Assembly: GCA_000727475.1 (NCBI GenBank)
Contig: KL647288.1
Span: 6,351,414-6,415,413 of the forward strand
DNA length: 64,000 nucleotides
Source: Sarcocystis neurona
Lineage: Eukaryota; Apicomplexa; Conoidasida; Eucoccidiorida; Sarcocystidae
Direction: 5' to 3'
How positions within the stretch are numbered: the stretch's first letter is position 1; each line of letters starts with the position of its first letter. The notes under the pieces are model-generated. The model had not been told where the DNA came from. It saw only the letters and a program-made list of their open reading frames with translations, and made no database searches. The translations under genes were made by a program, and so were the position numbers. Positions 1 to 11,788 of the stretch are shown here, piece by piece.

Positions 1-747
1 TAGCCAACTTGCAGTTAAACGTTTCACCAACTGTTGGCACGACGTCTGCAGTCCTCCAGCGCTTCTCGCTTTGACGTGTTCTACCTTTTTGTCCGTTCCT
101 CCTTACTCTTTTTACCTTCTTTCTCGTCGCTTTTGTATTCCCTACAGTTGTATGTGTGTTGGCCTGCGCATATTATATCTTCTTCCTCTCCTCCGTTATG
201 TGGTTCCGTCTTCCTGTTCTTCCCTACCGCTTCGGCTTTTCGTTTTCCCCTCCGTCGTCCTTTTCCTCCACATTATCTGCGTCTTATTATTCATCACAGA
301 TCCATTCTTTAAGAGTTTCCTTGCTCTTTTTCTAAAGGCTTATCCTTTACGTCTTACGCGCTGCAAAGTGGAAAGCCTGCTGTGTGGCTTCAGATTCACA
401 CGCAGGCTGAGCAGTTCTCTCTCCTGTGTACATATCCTTCTTTTTTACCTCGTCGGTTCTGTTGGATTTGTCGACTCGTTCTTTTGCTTCTTCTTCGACG
501 TCTCTGCTGTCTCCTCCGTCTCCTTTTTAACTTTTGCATCCTTCTCTGTGTCTCTTGGATACTGTGAAGTTCGGCTCCAAGTTCACGTAGATCGTGGCGC
601 CGTGTGCAGCGTGAACACCTTTGTGGCAGTGGCGGTAATTTCAACTGCGTCAGTATACGCATCACGCGCATTTCTCATTTGTTAACCGTTGCTACTGCAG
701 CTGCTGCGACGAAAAAGTAATAATAAATCCTGTTGCTTCAACCCTAG
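1..747. promoter_or_regulatory. Pyrimidine-rich 5' flank of the first gene
   Basis: The stretch is strongly T/C-rich on the + strand from about 60 to 560. It contains an open frame (71-685) with the Leu/Phe/Ser/Cys composition expected when polypyrimidine DNA is translated, so I do not call it a gene. It lies directly upstream of the large + strand gene, which suggests promoter or 5' UTR DNA. A pyrimidine tract followed by CAG-like CCCTAG ends at 747 and could be a splice acceptor, so an upstream non-coding or short coding exon may lie here. Confidence 0.4.
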
Positions 748-852
748 GAGGTGGGGAATTGCCGTCTCCGCCGCTCTGCTGCCGACGATGCCTTTACCTG
801 CTATTCTGTTGATGCTGCTCCGGCAGACTTTCTTGTGCAAGACTTCACAGAC

Positions 853-3800
853 ATGGAGAGCGCTGCTGCTGTTAACAGTCCTGCCGCCGAATTTCCCGCA
901 GGACACGCAGAAGGAGGGGAAGTGAGGAGCGCGAGGGCTTCGCAGCGGCTCTCACAGGTTTCTTCTCGTGCCGGGGCCGCCGCCAGTCCTGCTGCTGTGG
1001 TCGCTGCCCTCTCAGCAGTTGACACTGCTCCTGCTGCAGGTGCGGCAGCTTCTGCTGCTGCTTCCTCGGCTGCTGGGAAGCATGCTTTTTTTTCCTCAGG
1101 CGCTGGCGGAGATGGAGGAGCAAGAAGCCGCCGCAGCAAACTGTCTCCTGCTTCCAGGAGAGGGGAATCCGTTCCACGTCTGCGCCCAAAGAAGACCCAC
1201 TCAGGACTGGAAGAAAAAATGGAAGCCACGGGGCATGCTTATGGGGTGTATGTACACTGGGATGAGTATGCAGGCCACCACGTGCATGTGTTCCCGCCGG
1301 AGGTTGACGCTATGCATGCTGATGAAGTGTTATTGGTACCGAGCGGGGATGACATGCCTTCAGAAGAGAGAACTGCTTTGTCTGGGAGAGCACATCTCTC
1401 CTGCGGGCTCACTCTGGCCCCTGCTGCTGCGCCTGCCGCAGACGCCTCCATGGCCCTTCGAGGGCAGCAACAGGCGACGCGGCAACAACAACAAAGACAC
1501 CGAAGGCACTGCATTCCTCTGTATAAATACCAGCCGAAGCTGTGTGAAAAATCTCGGCGCATCGTCGACGAATATAGAGAGACGCGTCTGCTTGAGGTCT
1601 GGCAGAACATAGATCTACATGCTGAAAACGTTGTCGACTTCTTCTCTATGCAGTGGCTACCTCCTGCTTTTCTAGGGTTCCACAGCCACATAAGTCCGGC
1701 AGCGGACCAAACGCACGTACATTTTTCAGCGGAGTCGATGCCGCATGTGTCTGCTACTGCTGGTGATCCTCCGGGCGCTCCTGCTGCTCTTGCTTCTGTG
1801 GGTGCGTCTGGTGCTGGGCCGAGGGGAGGGGCGAAGTCTGCTGCTCTGGCTGCTGCCGCTGATGCGCCTCCTGCTCAGCACCCTGCCGCTGGCCTGCTGC
1901 CTGGGGAGTCAGGAGAGGGCGGGGTAGACGCCGGCGAAGGGTCACTTCTGTCTCCGGTGGAAGAGCGGTTTGTCCAGGTGGCGCTGCTTCCGCGATTTTT
2001 TATGACTGCCATGTTGCCTGTGAATCAGAAAGTTGCACAAGCACTTGTTGCTGAGGCATCCGCAGCAGCACGCGCGTCAGGTGCAACAGCAGAAGAAGAG
2101 CTGCTGCCGAAAGCAAAGACAGTAGCGGTGGAGAGGGATCTGGTGCTGCTACTGGAGAACGAAGAGACGCCAACTTCTCGTCTCCGCTCTGCAGCCGGTT
2201 TAAGCGGCGCAGCAGCAGCAGGCGCAGCACCCACGGCAACAGGAGGACCCGCAGTTGCTGCTGCCGCGGCAAAAAGAAAAGCAGGAACAGCAGCAGGACA
2301 CGGAGGACCAGTAGGGGACGGAAGGGGAGGAGGAGACTCCAGAGCGGGTCCAACACCAGAGGCAGCAGCAGGAGCGACGCTGCCGTGTTTGTTGGTTCCC
2401 AAGAGTGCTTTTGTGAAGGCGGGTTTGCTGGCCTTACAGCGCTGTTTTGGGGAACCAACAGCAGCAGGAGCGGCTGCAGTGGACGCATATCGAGATGCCT
2501 TGATGCGCGGCTGCGGGAGACGGATGCAGCAGCTGCGGCAGCAGCGCCTGCAGCAACGACAGCAGCTTCTTCCATCTGCCCAGCAGCCGCTGCGGTTCCC
2601 CTGGGACCTGCAGCATCAGGAGCTGCAGATGCAGCAGCCGCGGCCACACATGGGCACGAGCATCTCACACAGGGGAACAGACGACTACTTCGACGAAACT
2701 TGTCCCCTGTACTACAAGCCGTATATTTTTCACTACGCGCGACATCTTGAGCAGAAACGCAGGGAAGCAAAGCAGCAGCTCCAGCAAGATACCGCGCCTT
2801 CCGCTGGTGGCGCCTCCTGTCCCACGGCCAGAATTGAGAGTCCTGGCATCGTCGCTGGGAGAGCAGCAGGAAGAGCAGCAGCTCGCCGCTATCCACCACG
2901 TTGCCTGCAGCCGCTGCCACTTTCTGATGCAGCGGACTGGCCCGGTGCAGTCGCAGAGGAAGTGACAGCAGCAGTCGCAGGGGGGCTAAGTACCGCAGCA
3001 GCAGAAGCAGCAGCTTGTGGGCGTAAAGAATTTCCCGCGGCAGGCCTTCAGCGAGTGGTAACGCGGTTTGACGAGCAGATCGCCCATTACTTGCGAAAAA
3101 AGCGGCAGCTGCAGCACATGAAGCGGGCCCTGGAAGAGATGCAGCAAAGAGAATTCTGCTCTTTTCATCCTGCGGTGAACAAGACTCCTCGTTATCTGAA
3201 GGAGCTACGACAGCAACGCCAGGCAGCGGCTGCTGCAAAGACGGAACAGCAGCAGGGCAGGCGACGGGCTTGGCTGCAGAACAGCGGCTTGGCAATGTTT
3301 GACGAAGCCGGAGAAGCAGCCGCGGCGGGTCCGATGGAAATTTTGGCTCTTTACTGCAAGTATTACACAGAAGATCCCCGATATGAGCAGCTGGTGCAGG
3401 AAATTCGGGAGTGCTGCTTCCAGCCGAACGTATCGAAGTTCGTGCTGCGAGAGAAGAAGAGGCAGCAACAGATGGAACAGCAGGACAGCCGTCGACTGCA
3501 GCAGCTGGAGCAAGGTGGAAAGCAACAGCAGCAGCGTCGGGGACACCAGCGGAAGGACGGAGAGCAGCAGCAGGAGGAACAGCAGGGCAGGCAGCGAGAC
3601 AGGAGACTGCAGGGAGCCGACAGCCCAGACGAAGACAGGGTCATTTCCAGCGGCGACGCCAGTGCGCCTGCTGGTGCAGCGCCGCCTGCAAAAGGGACCG
3701 CAGGATCAGCAGCAGCTGAAGCAGCAGCTCGCAAGACCGCAGCAGAGGCGCAAGCAGCAGCAGCAGACGAACTCTTCGCCAAGCTTGATACCCCGTTCGA

Positions 3801-5515
3801 CTCCATATTTGACGCTGACATACGCCAGTGGCTACAGAGCAGCGACGGCAGGCACTACTGCAAGAAGCAGCAGGGCAGACGGAAAACACGTCGCTCCTCC
3901 GTCAGCAGCAGCGACAGTTTCTGTCCTGCTCCAGAACGGAAGGGCGAAGTAACCACTTCTGAGGTGAGAGTCCGCAGGGCTATCTGTGCTGCTGTTGCAA
4001 GACCGATTTCTCGATGCGTTTGTCCGCAAGGGATTTGTTGGGAAAATGCACCTTGGCCGAGACAGGCCATGGGCGCACGGAGGGAAAATAGGTGCCGCAC
4101 ACGACTGCTCGGTATCTATCCACGTATGTGCGCTCATTTCTCTGTACCGGAGGAGAAAGGGACCCACCAGAGAAAGAAGCGTCTCTTGTTGGGCACTCTG
4201 GCAGAAGAACGCTTAACGAAAGAGGCGCAGTATATATATACCTTTGCCTTTTGGAGGTGTATACGTGTGTACGTGGGCACACGACCGTCAGTGAGAAGCA
4301 GAAGCAGCCGCGGCACCAGTGCCGGATGACAGTCCAACGACAGGAGAGAGGCCGTGCGTCCACCGCGCCTGTGTATGTATATTTCTTTTCTTTCCTGTGC
4401 GTGCCCCTCCAGCCCGCCACAAGAGCAACAGCCTCAGGGAAACGTATGCAACGCAAGAAGACCCATGCGCATGTACGCATGCGTGGGAGCAACTGCGACG
4501 TCCAGACTGGGACACGAAAAACGAGGCGCGCGTGTGTCCGTCCGCTTGTTGTGGGGAATGAGATATACCCGTTCTACACCAGAAGAGTAGCCACATACAT
4601 ATATTGTGTCTGTACGGGTGTGGACAAATACACGTATACATTTACATACATATACATAGGCTATACCAGGAGAGTGGTCACCTACGTATACTCTGTCAGT
4701 ACGGGTATGAACAAATACATATATATATATATACACACACCAGGAGAGTGGCTACATACGTATGTTGTATCTGGGTTGGTATGGACAAACATTCGTATGT
4801 ATATATATATGTGTATATACATATAAAGGATTACGTATTTCTGTGTCCAGCTGTCTCCACAGGCGACTTCCTAGATTAAGCTTTTTCCGTGTTGTTTGAT
4901 CGCATCTATATACACGTAAGCTGCTTCAAGAGCACGCTAAGAAGGCGCGCAGTTCCCGGCGCAGGCTGCGGTGTGTGTGGGGCCGGGCGCAAATAGACAG
5001 GGACACAGCACTCGCAGCGTACTGCTGTGGACGTGGGAGCGTCTTTCCGCAGCGAAGTGATGCGGAGAAAGCTTCGTGCCGTGTTCCGTATGTGAGAAGG
5101 AAAGCGGACGTCTTCGTACACCTCTCTACACATGTTTTCTTGTGTACACGCACAGGTGAGTCACTGCCTATACAGAAGAGTCTATACTTTTGTCTCTACA
5201 TCTATATCTAACGTGTAATTGTGACGAGGACGCTGCGCGCAGAGCAGCGACGAGGAGGAGTCGGTACAGCAGCAACAACACGAGTGGAAGAACTGGATAC
5301 GCGAAGGGCGGCAGCCGCAGTATCGCGGACCCCGGCAAAGAAGCAGCAGCAAGGTGCTGCTGGCTGCTCTGCTCGACGGTCACGCAGCAGCAGCAGCAGA
5401 GAATCCTCTCGCCGCCGACGCTGGTGCTGCTTTGAAGGCCAAAAGCGATGCTACAGCGGCTGTTCGGAAGGGCACCCGATTGCCAGTCTCCAGCCCGTAT
5501 AACAGGTCGGTCTAG
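853..5515 (+). CDS. Large Gln/Ala-rich protein with repeated C-x-F-x-P motifs, two exons
   Basis: Model: join(853..3963, 5243..5515), about 1127 residues. Exon 1 is open from a possible acceptor at 747; the first in-frame ATG is 853, but the 35 codons before it also look coding. It ends at GAG|GTGAGAG in phase 0. Beyond 3963 the frame stays open only by reading microsatellite. A phase-0 acceptor at 5242 opens an acidic-start exon (SSDEEESVQQQQ) that ends at TAG 5513-5515. Complex blocks stand between poly-Ala and poly-Gln tracts: one with YKYQPKLCEKSRR, a coiled-coil stretch, and two blocks CSFHPAVNK and CCFQPNVSK. I recognise these as the C-x-F-x-P-x-[IV]-[NS] type of short repeat seen in some protist coiled-coil and axonemal proteins, but I cannot name the family. 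No signal peptide or membrane segment is visible. The initiator and a further downstream exon (AACAG|GTCGGT at 5506) remain possible. Confidence 0.75.
4576..4800. repeat. Three-copy degenerate minisatellite in intron 1 of the first gene
   Basis: A unit of roughly 75-87 bases recurs at about 4576, 4663 and 4737. Each copy carries ACCAG(G/A)AGAGT(G/A)G, then (C/T)ACATACGTAT or a close variant, then GTACGGGTATG(G/A)ACAAA and a TA-rich tail. The copies differ mainly in the length of the TA tail. Confidence 0.75.
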
Positions 5516-6833
5516 TGTCTGTACACGCCGTCAAATCCCTTTGCTATAGCTATGCCTTAATCGTTCCTTCCCTGTCTGCGTTTCTCTTTCTTTACATCCA
5601 TCTACGTGTGAAATCTGCGCGACGCACACGTATTCACGAAACACAAGTGTTGGCGCGTTTACGCTTGTTCCACTATCGTCTACATGCGTAAGTTGGCACG
5701 TACCTGCACAGACATATTCATAACGAAAGCAAGGCGAGAAAATGGAGCTTTTTCTGGTTCCCCTCACCACCTCTCTAGACATATATGTACATACATATAT
5801 GTAGAGAGAGAGAGAAAAAAGATACATATACATATACACACGTATACACGAAGAAATATAACAGTATACATATATATATATATATATGGAGAGCGAGAGA
5901 GAAAGAGAAAGAGAGAAGTTTATATATATATATATATATGTACATATGTATACACGAAGAAATATCACCGATGTGTTGCTGCCTGGATGGGGAATTGACA
6001 AGGGAAAATGCGTATGCATCGCCCATTTGCGTGTGCACCCAGAGATATATATATATATATATATATGTATCTGCGCGTATAGATAATACGAGAAATGCAC
6101 GTCTCTAGAAGCGTCTGCGGGGGAAGCATAGAGTCAGCGTTCCCAGTTTCTCCGCATGTATCTGCGTATAGCCGTGCGACAAAGAGATATATATATAACA
6201 TGTTTATATCTTTCTATATACACATGTATGTATGTACATGGAGAATGCGTTTGTTCGTTAAGAAAAGAGGTAAGATGTAACGGGAACCTCTCGTCTCTCG
6301 CTTTGAAAGTGGACTTTTAGACGCGGCATTTTCTTCTTGTTGGCACAAACGACGAAGAGTACACAGGGGGATATACGCTGGCGTCCAGAAGCAAAAAGGT
6401 AGACACACTTCCTCTATGGTCCGAACGTCGGGGCTGACGCCGCCTCCTTTCGTGTCGACTTGTTTCTGTACACCTCACCTGAACGCCTTGCGCTGTCTGT
6501 ACATCTCAGACACTTTGTGTTCGTTTTCCATATATTACCACTCACTGCGAAGACATCCTTCCTAACCGCGTAGATATATATATATATATATGCTGCTCTT
6601 TAGCTAAACTTACGTAAATAGGTGTGTGTGCATATGTATACCCATGTCTGTGCGCATACACACACGCATATATCTATCTATATATATTCATATGTGTGTG
6701 CACGGGTGCCTTGAAGCGACTCTCGCTAGCGGGCTGTGGCTGATTGCCAGCTCTGTGTTGGGTATGTGCGTGTGCACCGCCGGTGTGCTGCAGGTGGGTT
6801 GAGGGACTGCGTGGTGGCTATTTATCGAACCCT
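5516..6833. other. Intergenic, TA and GA microsatellites
   Basis: This stretch has no supported gene. It holds long TA runs (about 5868-5887, 5922-5939, 6045-6066, 6573-6591), GA-rich runs at 5802-5820 and 5889-5915, and a short duplicated phrase GTATACACGAAGAAATAT at about 5841 and 5949. Short tyrosine/isoleucine ORFs here are translations of TATATA/CATACA repeats. Confidence 0.6.
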
Positions 6834-8535
6834 ATGGATTTCTCGCCCGGAGGAGAGGAGGCTCGAGGAGAAGACGAGAAGAAGACTCGCAGGTATTGCA
6901 TGCGCAATTGGAGTCGGTACATCCGTCTGGAGCAGAGAGCAGTAGAAGCGCGCGTGCTGCCGAACCGAGATATTGCCGATGCCCTCTGCGAGGCGTACAT
7001 GCCTTCTGCAGGTAATAAGTGGCACTGCGAAGCGGCATCCTCTTTCACCAGCAGACGCATAGACGTCGGGTGCACCAACGTCCTCCATAAAGGCGTGCAC
7101 CTGTGTGTACGTATTTGTGTACGCTCTCTGGTGTACACTCCCGGGTTGTTCCCAAACCTACGTACGGTGTACGCACAACTCGTCCGGCCCACGTGTCTCT
7201 CTGTGTGTGCTGAGGACGACGGCTGTACCGTGAAGGAGAGTCGATATCTGCCAGTCTTGCAACATGTCGAAGAAAGAACTGCGCGCGGTTGTCTGTGACC
7301 CCTATGTACGGGCTGGTGCCGGGGGCTTTCTACGTGCACGTATGTGTGCTGCAACTCGTCACCGCATATAGATGGTATGTCTACTTACGCTGTCGATATC
7401 TTCCCACGCACCAGCGTCTCCCAGCTGCTCGACCGTGTTTGTACCGAGCTCTTTTCCCGCATACTTACCCACACGTCTGTGCGTTCGGATGTGCCCATAT
7501 AAAACATAGACACGTACTTAGCTGTATTAGCGTACGTAAGTATATGTAGTAGGTGGATATACCGGCCTTTTTATGTGTACGTGGGGTCACGAATTTGCAG
7601 AACTGCCTGGGCCAACGTTGTGGACGCCGAGACGTAGTCGGTGGAAACCACCGGAGGAGTGCAACCCAAGTGCGCAGACTTACACGCAAGCGAATTATTG
7701 CAGTGCCTTTACAAACGGACACGGATTGCTCAAAAGAGGGGCACGAAGCAGCACCGTGAGGGCGGGAGTTTCTTTTGCTGATAGACAAACGGACAGCTGC
7801 AGCGCGGATGTTCGACACGGAGATACGCTCTGTGGTCCGCTACCGTCGGCGTCGAGAGCAGCCCGGTACGAGCAGCGCAGGCAGCAGGAGTTGCAGCAGC
7901 TGCAGCAGCTGCAACCGCAGCAGCAGTTGACAGGACTGCTGCGCATGTCTCGCAATGGGGAGAAGCCTGGGACCCTGCAAGACGCAGAGCCCGCGACGTT
8001 CGTGCTGTCCACCCCGGCAAAGACACACAAAATTCGAGAGCAGTTTCGGGTGTACGTACAGCTAAGACACGGAATAGACAGCGGCGAGATATGCGTCCCC
8101 CCACGTGTATGTGCAGTGAAAAGGAAGGATGTGCTGCAGGCGCTGGAAAAAGAACTTGAGGAAGAAGTCCCTCAGCTTCTGCTTCTCTCGCGGGCTTCCG
8201 AAGACCTCGCAGCAGCAGACGCTGAAGAAAGGGAAAAAGAAGCAACGCAGCAGCAGGTAACTACCGAGCCGGCAGGGCCAAACCAACCGGGCGAGACTGA
8301 CGCGCGGCAAAAAAACGAAGAGGAGAAAGAAGCAGATGAGAAAGAACAAACCATTGACCCGTCCTGGTCCAGAGCAAGTACTGCCGCTGCAGAGTGCGGG
8401 ACTGAGGACGAGGTCAGAAACGCTGCTCCAACAGCAGCAGAGGCACGCGGCACAGCAGAAGACGGAGGGACACCAGCCCCAGCGGATGAACACACACTGT
8501 CACGGCCCTCGCAGCGCATTTTGGTCGTATACTGA
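6834..8535 (+). CDS. Conserved-looking coccidian protein of unknown function, two exons
   Basis: Model: join(6834..7011, 7601..8535), 370 residues. ATG 6834 opens MDFSPGGEEARGEDEKK. The exon ends GCAG|GTAATA in phase 1, and the next exon starts after GAATTTGCAG at 7600 with two bases (AA), completing a Glu codon; the frame continues to TGA at 8533-8535. The N-terminal 90 residues are basic and aromatic (RNWSRYIRLEQ, LWTPRRSRWKPPEE). The middle carries a Gln-rich tract (about residues 158-178), then a well-ordered block around EQFRVYVQLRHGIDSG and VLQALEKELEEEVPQL, and an acidic, Ala-rich low-complexity tail. No signal peptide, membrane segment or known domain is apparent. It lies 1.3 kb downstream of the first gene on the same strand and could conceivably be a later part of it, but it has its own well-placed ATG. 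Confidence 0.7.
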
Positions 8536-9527
8536 AAGCGTTGTTGCATATAGAATGGACTGTGTGCGCTATCTTTAAAACAAGCCTGTATTCCCATGTA
8601 TGGCTGTGTACAGCCCTGTTTACATACAAGTTTATGGCCAGACGTACACATACATATATATATATATATATGAGAATACATTACCACGATACATACAAAC
8701 GGATGGAGACCGACGGTAACAGGGGTTTGAATCAAATCAGCGTACCCACGAGTGAATATATATATATATATATATATATGCGTAAGTGTACAGCCCCTGT
8801 GCCGTTGTAGTTAACCACAATGTCTTTCTGTCGTTGGGCAGCTGCCGCGTGCACTCCTCGGCAGGTGTGGATATTTTTCGGAACGTGTGCACGCTACGTC
8901 TTCGAAATAAGTCCAGATATACTTGAGTATGCGATTTATGTAGAGTGTGAGCACACGTATGACCACGTACGCGTGTGTGTAGAGGAAGAAACAATTATAA
9001 TATAGGTGCGTACATCAGCGCATGTACAGTAGCATCTTCTATATTTATACACGTGTCTATCACGTAAATGAATACGTACCATTATCCACGCGAACGCATA
9101 TACATAGGCTCTACCTGTTGTGATAGCGTATGTGTATATGTATGAGCACGACTATATATGTATACATACGTATGCTTGTGTGTAGAGATACCTAAACGTG
9201 TAGACTCAGCTTGGCAGATGTACGCCTTCCCATGTTTATAGGTAGGTAGCTGTCAGCAAGTTGAGCACGGACACCCGTACGACCGCCCCGTCTCCTGTTG
9301 TATGGATGGAGAACGTAGAAGCACAACGCTATTCGGCGACCCATGCAGAACAGAACCACCTGCTCATTCGCTGCTGCATTTGTAAACTGCTTTTACCCTC
9401 CCTAACATGCAGAAGAGTAGGTGGAAATAACGAAACGACTGATCTCTTTCTTCAAATACGTAGGTGTTCCGGTGTACGAAAAGTCGCTTATTCTCCCGCT
9501 TTTTCTAACAAAGTCCAGTAAAACGTA

Positions 9528-9549
9528 GATCTCGCGTGTTTGCGAGATC
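9528..9549. repeat. Short inverted repeat, 8-base arms
   Basis: GATCTCGC and GCGAGATC flank a six-base loop (GTGTTT), followed 11 bases later by a T7 run. It resembles a terminator hairpin, but in a eukaryotic nuclear genome that reading has little weight. Confidence 0.5.
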
Positions 9550-10235
9550 CACTGACCCCTTTTTTTGTTTGATTTATCCGCGATGGAACATCACCCAGAC
9601 CACGCCCATAAAAAACTGCCGTCTACTACTTGAACATGCGTGGTTGCACGACTTCACGCCCTGTTAATAGTCACCGTCGTCTTACTGGAAATACACTTTT
9701 TGCACTCTAATAGCAGAGTACAGGCAAAGAGAGTGAACTCTTTTTCCCACCAACACACGCGCAAAAGCAGCCCAGATTCGTGGGCAGTCAACAAGCGGGT
9801 GCGACGGCGTGTGATTTCCTGGGGACGCGCTCTCAACAAGCTTTCGGTTATACACGTATATGTACATATATATATATCTACGTTTATTCATATAACGTAG
9901 GTATTTCAGTCGGCTTACGTGTGTTTGTTCGTACGTGCCGATTTGCTACGACGTGCAGGCCGACAAGGGGTACGCCGCGAGCCAAGATGTGAAGATTTTA
10001 TATGCTGGTGAAAGCTCCGTGCACGAACGTACTAATTGTATACGTATCTACACATGGGTACACACATATACGTGTGTCCACGCGTTATGTGAAGACGAAT
10101 GTGTACACACATACACATGTATCTGTTTGTCTACCTATATTTACCTTGATGGTGGTGATGGGACCGGCTCGGTTGATGAGGCGATTCTAGAACGAAGTAA
10201 ATTCCATGAAAACTCTCCCTCTACAAGAGGAGTGG

Positions 10236-10256
10236 AATGCAAGGAATCCTTGCATT
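10236..10256. repeat. Near-perfect palindrome, 10-base arms
   Basis: AATGCAAGGA at 10236-10245 is the exact reverse complement of 10247-10256, with a single central base. It lies in an otherwise non-repetitive stretch without a supported gene. Confidence 0.7.
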
Positions 10257-11395
10257 TCTTTAATGGCTCATTATGTCTTGGAAATTCTCCAGGCTCCTTT
10301 ACATTGCGGAGAGTGAAGTAGCCACTACGGAAAGGCTAGAGTAATTTATCCCCCGTCTCCTCTTCGTTCGTTAGCTTTTCTGTGGCTTCTCCCTCTTCCG
10401 CGTCGTCCTCCGCGTTTCCTTCCTGCTTGTTTCTCATTTTCTTCCGCGCGTAGAGAAACAGGCAAGCATTACGCAAAGAAAAAGGTGAAGTGCCGAAGTG
10501 CATTCAGTAATTTTTAATTCAAAGAAGGTACTCGCTGTTCTTAATGATATAGGTGTCGACTACAGGTGACAACGTAGCACCTCTGCCACGCTGTGGAAAT
10601 ATTCTTTTAGTACTCAAGCAAAACAGCTCCGCCTAAACTATCTCCTAGCATGGGAAGTTCCTCCTGTACGCGTTCACGACGTGGGACACCGGTGTGTGGT
10701 ATTCGGTCCCGCAAAGTCAAATATTTTCCATGAACGACCAAACAGCATAAAAAAGGCCTTTTCTGCCCACGGATTATGTGGAGCCGCTGCAGAGTAAAAT
10801 CCTTGGCGTTCTCCCAAATCATGTGGGGAGCAAGTGTCTCTTTGGGATCTGCTATTAGGTGCGAAAGTCAACTTTTGAGCTGGTGATGAACTGTGAAGCT
10901 GAAATCTCCTCTCTTCCACACTACCACCAGTACAGAATCACGATTGCTGCTCTTGCTGACCACAAAAGGTTACAATCGCTGCTGCAATTACCAGCTCCAG
11001 TGCTCTATCAATGTTGGATCTACTTGTGACTCTACCCATAGTGCTCGTACTACGAGTGCTCCAACAACTCAAGTGGCTACTGTGCGCATGAAGCGTTCGC
11101 GAGCGCACGGCCCCTACGACAACCTACGAAGGCTGTATCTACTCATAGTTTCACTTGCGCTGCTGCCCTTGACACTAGTATCCTAATCACTGTGCCACTG
11201 CTGCAGCTAATTTGATTACTCAAACCACCTCTAGTTACGGTGATTCGAGTCTCATTGATGCAGCGACACTGGCCTGTGTGTTACAGCATCATCAATAGGC
11301 TTCAAATCACTTCGTGTAAGGGAACTTACACCATGAACCCAGCGCACTTCACTCACTGATGTCTACATGCTGCTTCTCAAGTCAAGGGCAGAAAA

Positions 11396-11788
11396 TTAAG
11401 TTCTTGCCCTCGGCAGTATAAAGTCGTACCGACGTGGACATGGAGGGGTATATTTTGTTGAAAGGGATTTTTGTCTTTCTGTAGCTCCTTTCCATGGCAC
11501 ATCTGTATCACGTGCTGCCCCATCTACATACCAGCTAGCAGAATGACCTAGTTTTCTGCAGACTATCCGTCTCTTTACATTCGCCTCAATCGCAGCATCA
11601 CGCGGCATATGGACTTTTCCACCTGCTGTTAAAGTGCTTAACAAGTAGAGATATACGTGCTGCGCAGACGCGAGAGGTATGTCTGTTACGACTGCAAACA
11701 TGAGCAAGATCTTCGGTGTATCCTCCTCTGTGGGCGGAGGGCTAGACAAACTACATTTCCGCACTGAATTTGTCGGCTTGTACGTCAC
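11396..11788 (-). CDS. Possible exon or decayed gene, unrecognised
   Basis: The minus frame is open for 130 codons from a non-ATG codon, with fairly ordinary amino-acid composition (for example HVYLYLLSTLTAGG and HMPRDAAIEANVKRR). It abuts, with a four-base overlap, another minus frame (11785-11973) rich in Arg/Ser. That pattern could be two exons without clean splice sites, or a frameshifted relic. The plus strand of 11770-11964 reads as a Thr/Ala-rich tract, so simple ACT-type repeat DNA explains part of the openness. I do not recognise a family. Confidence 0.2.
   Translation of the reverse strand: MTYKPTNSVRKCSLSSPPPTEEDTPKILLMFAVVTDIPLASAQHVYLYLLSTLTAGGKVHMPRDAAIEANVKRRIVCRKLGHSASWYVDGAARDTDVPWKGATERQKSLSTKYTPPCPRRYDFILPRART

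Noticed and set aside
71..685. 204-codon + ORF at the left edge
   Set aside because: Its Leu/Phe/Ser/Cys composition is that of polypyrimidine DNA. It has no complex motifs and lies in the 5' flank of a gene on the same strand.
2000..3295. 431-codon minus ORF antisense to the first gene
   Set aside because: It is the complement of Gln/Ala-coding CAG repeats, giving Leu/Ala/Ser runs. The + frame has the ordered blocks and the in-phase second exon.
9528..9566. Rho-independent-style terminator
   Set aside because: The hairpin and T run are eleven bases apart, and the genome is eukaryotic. Kept only as an inverted repeat.
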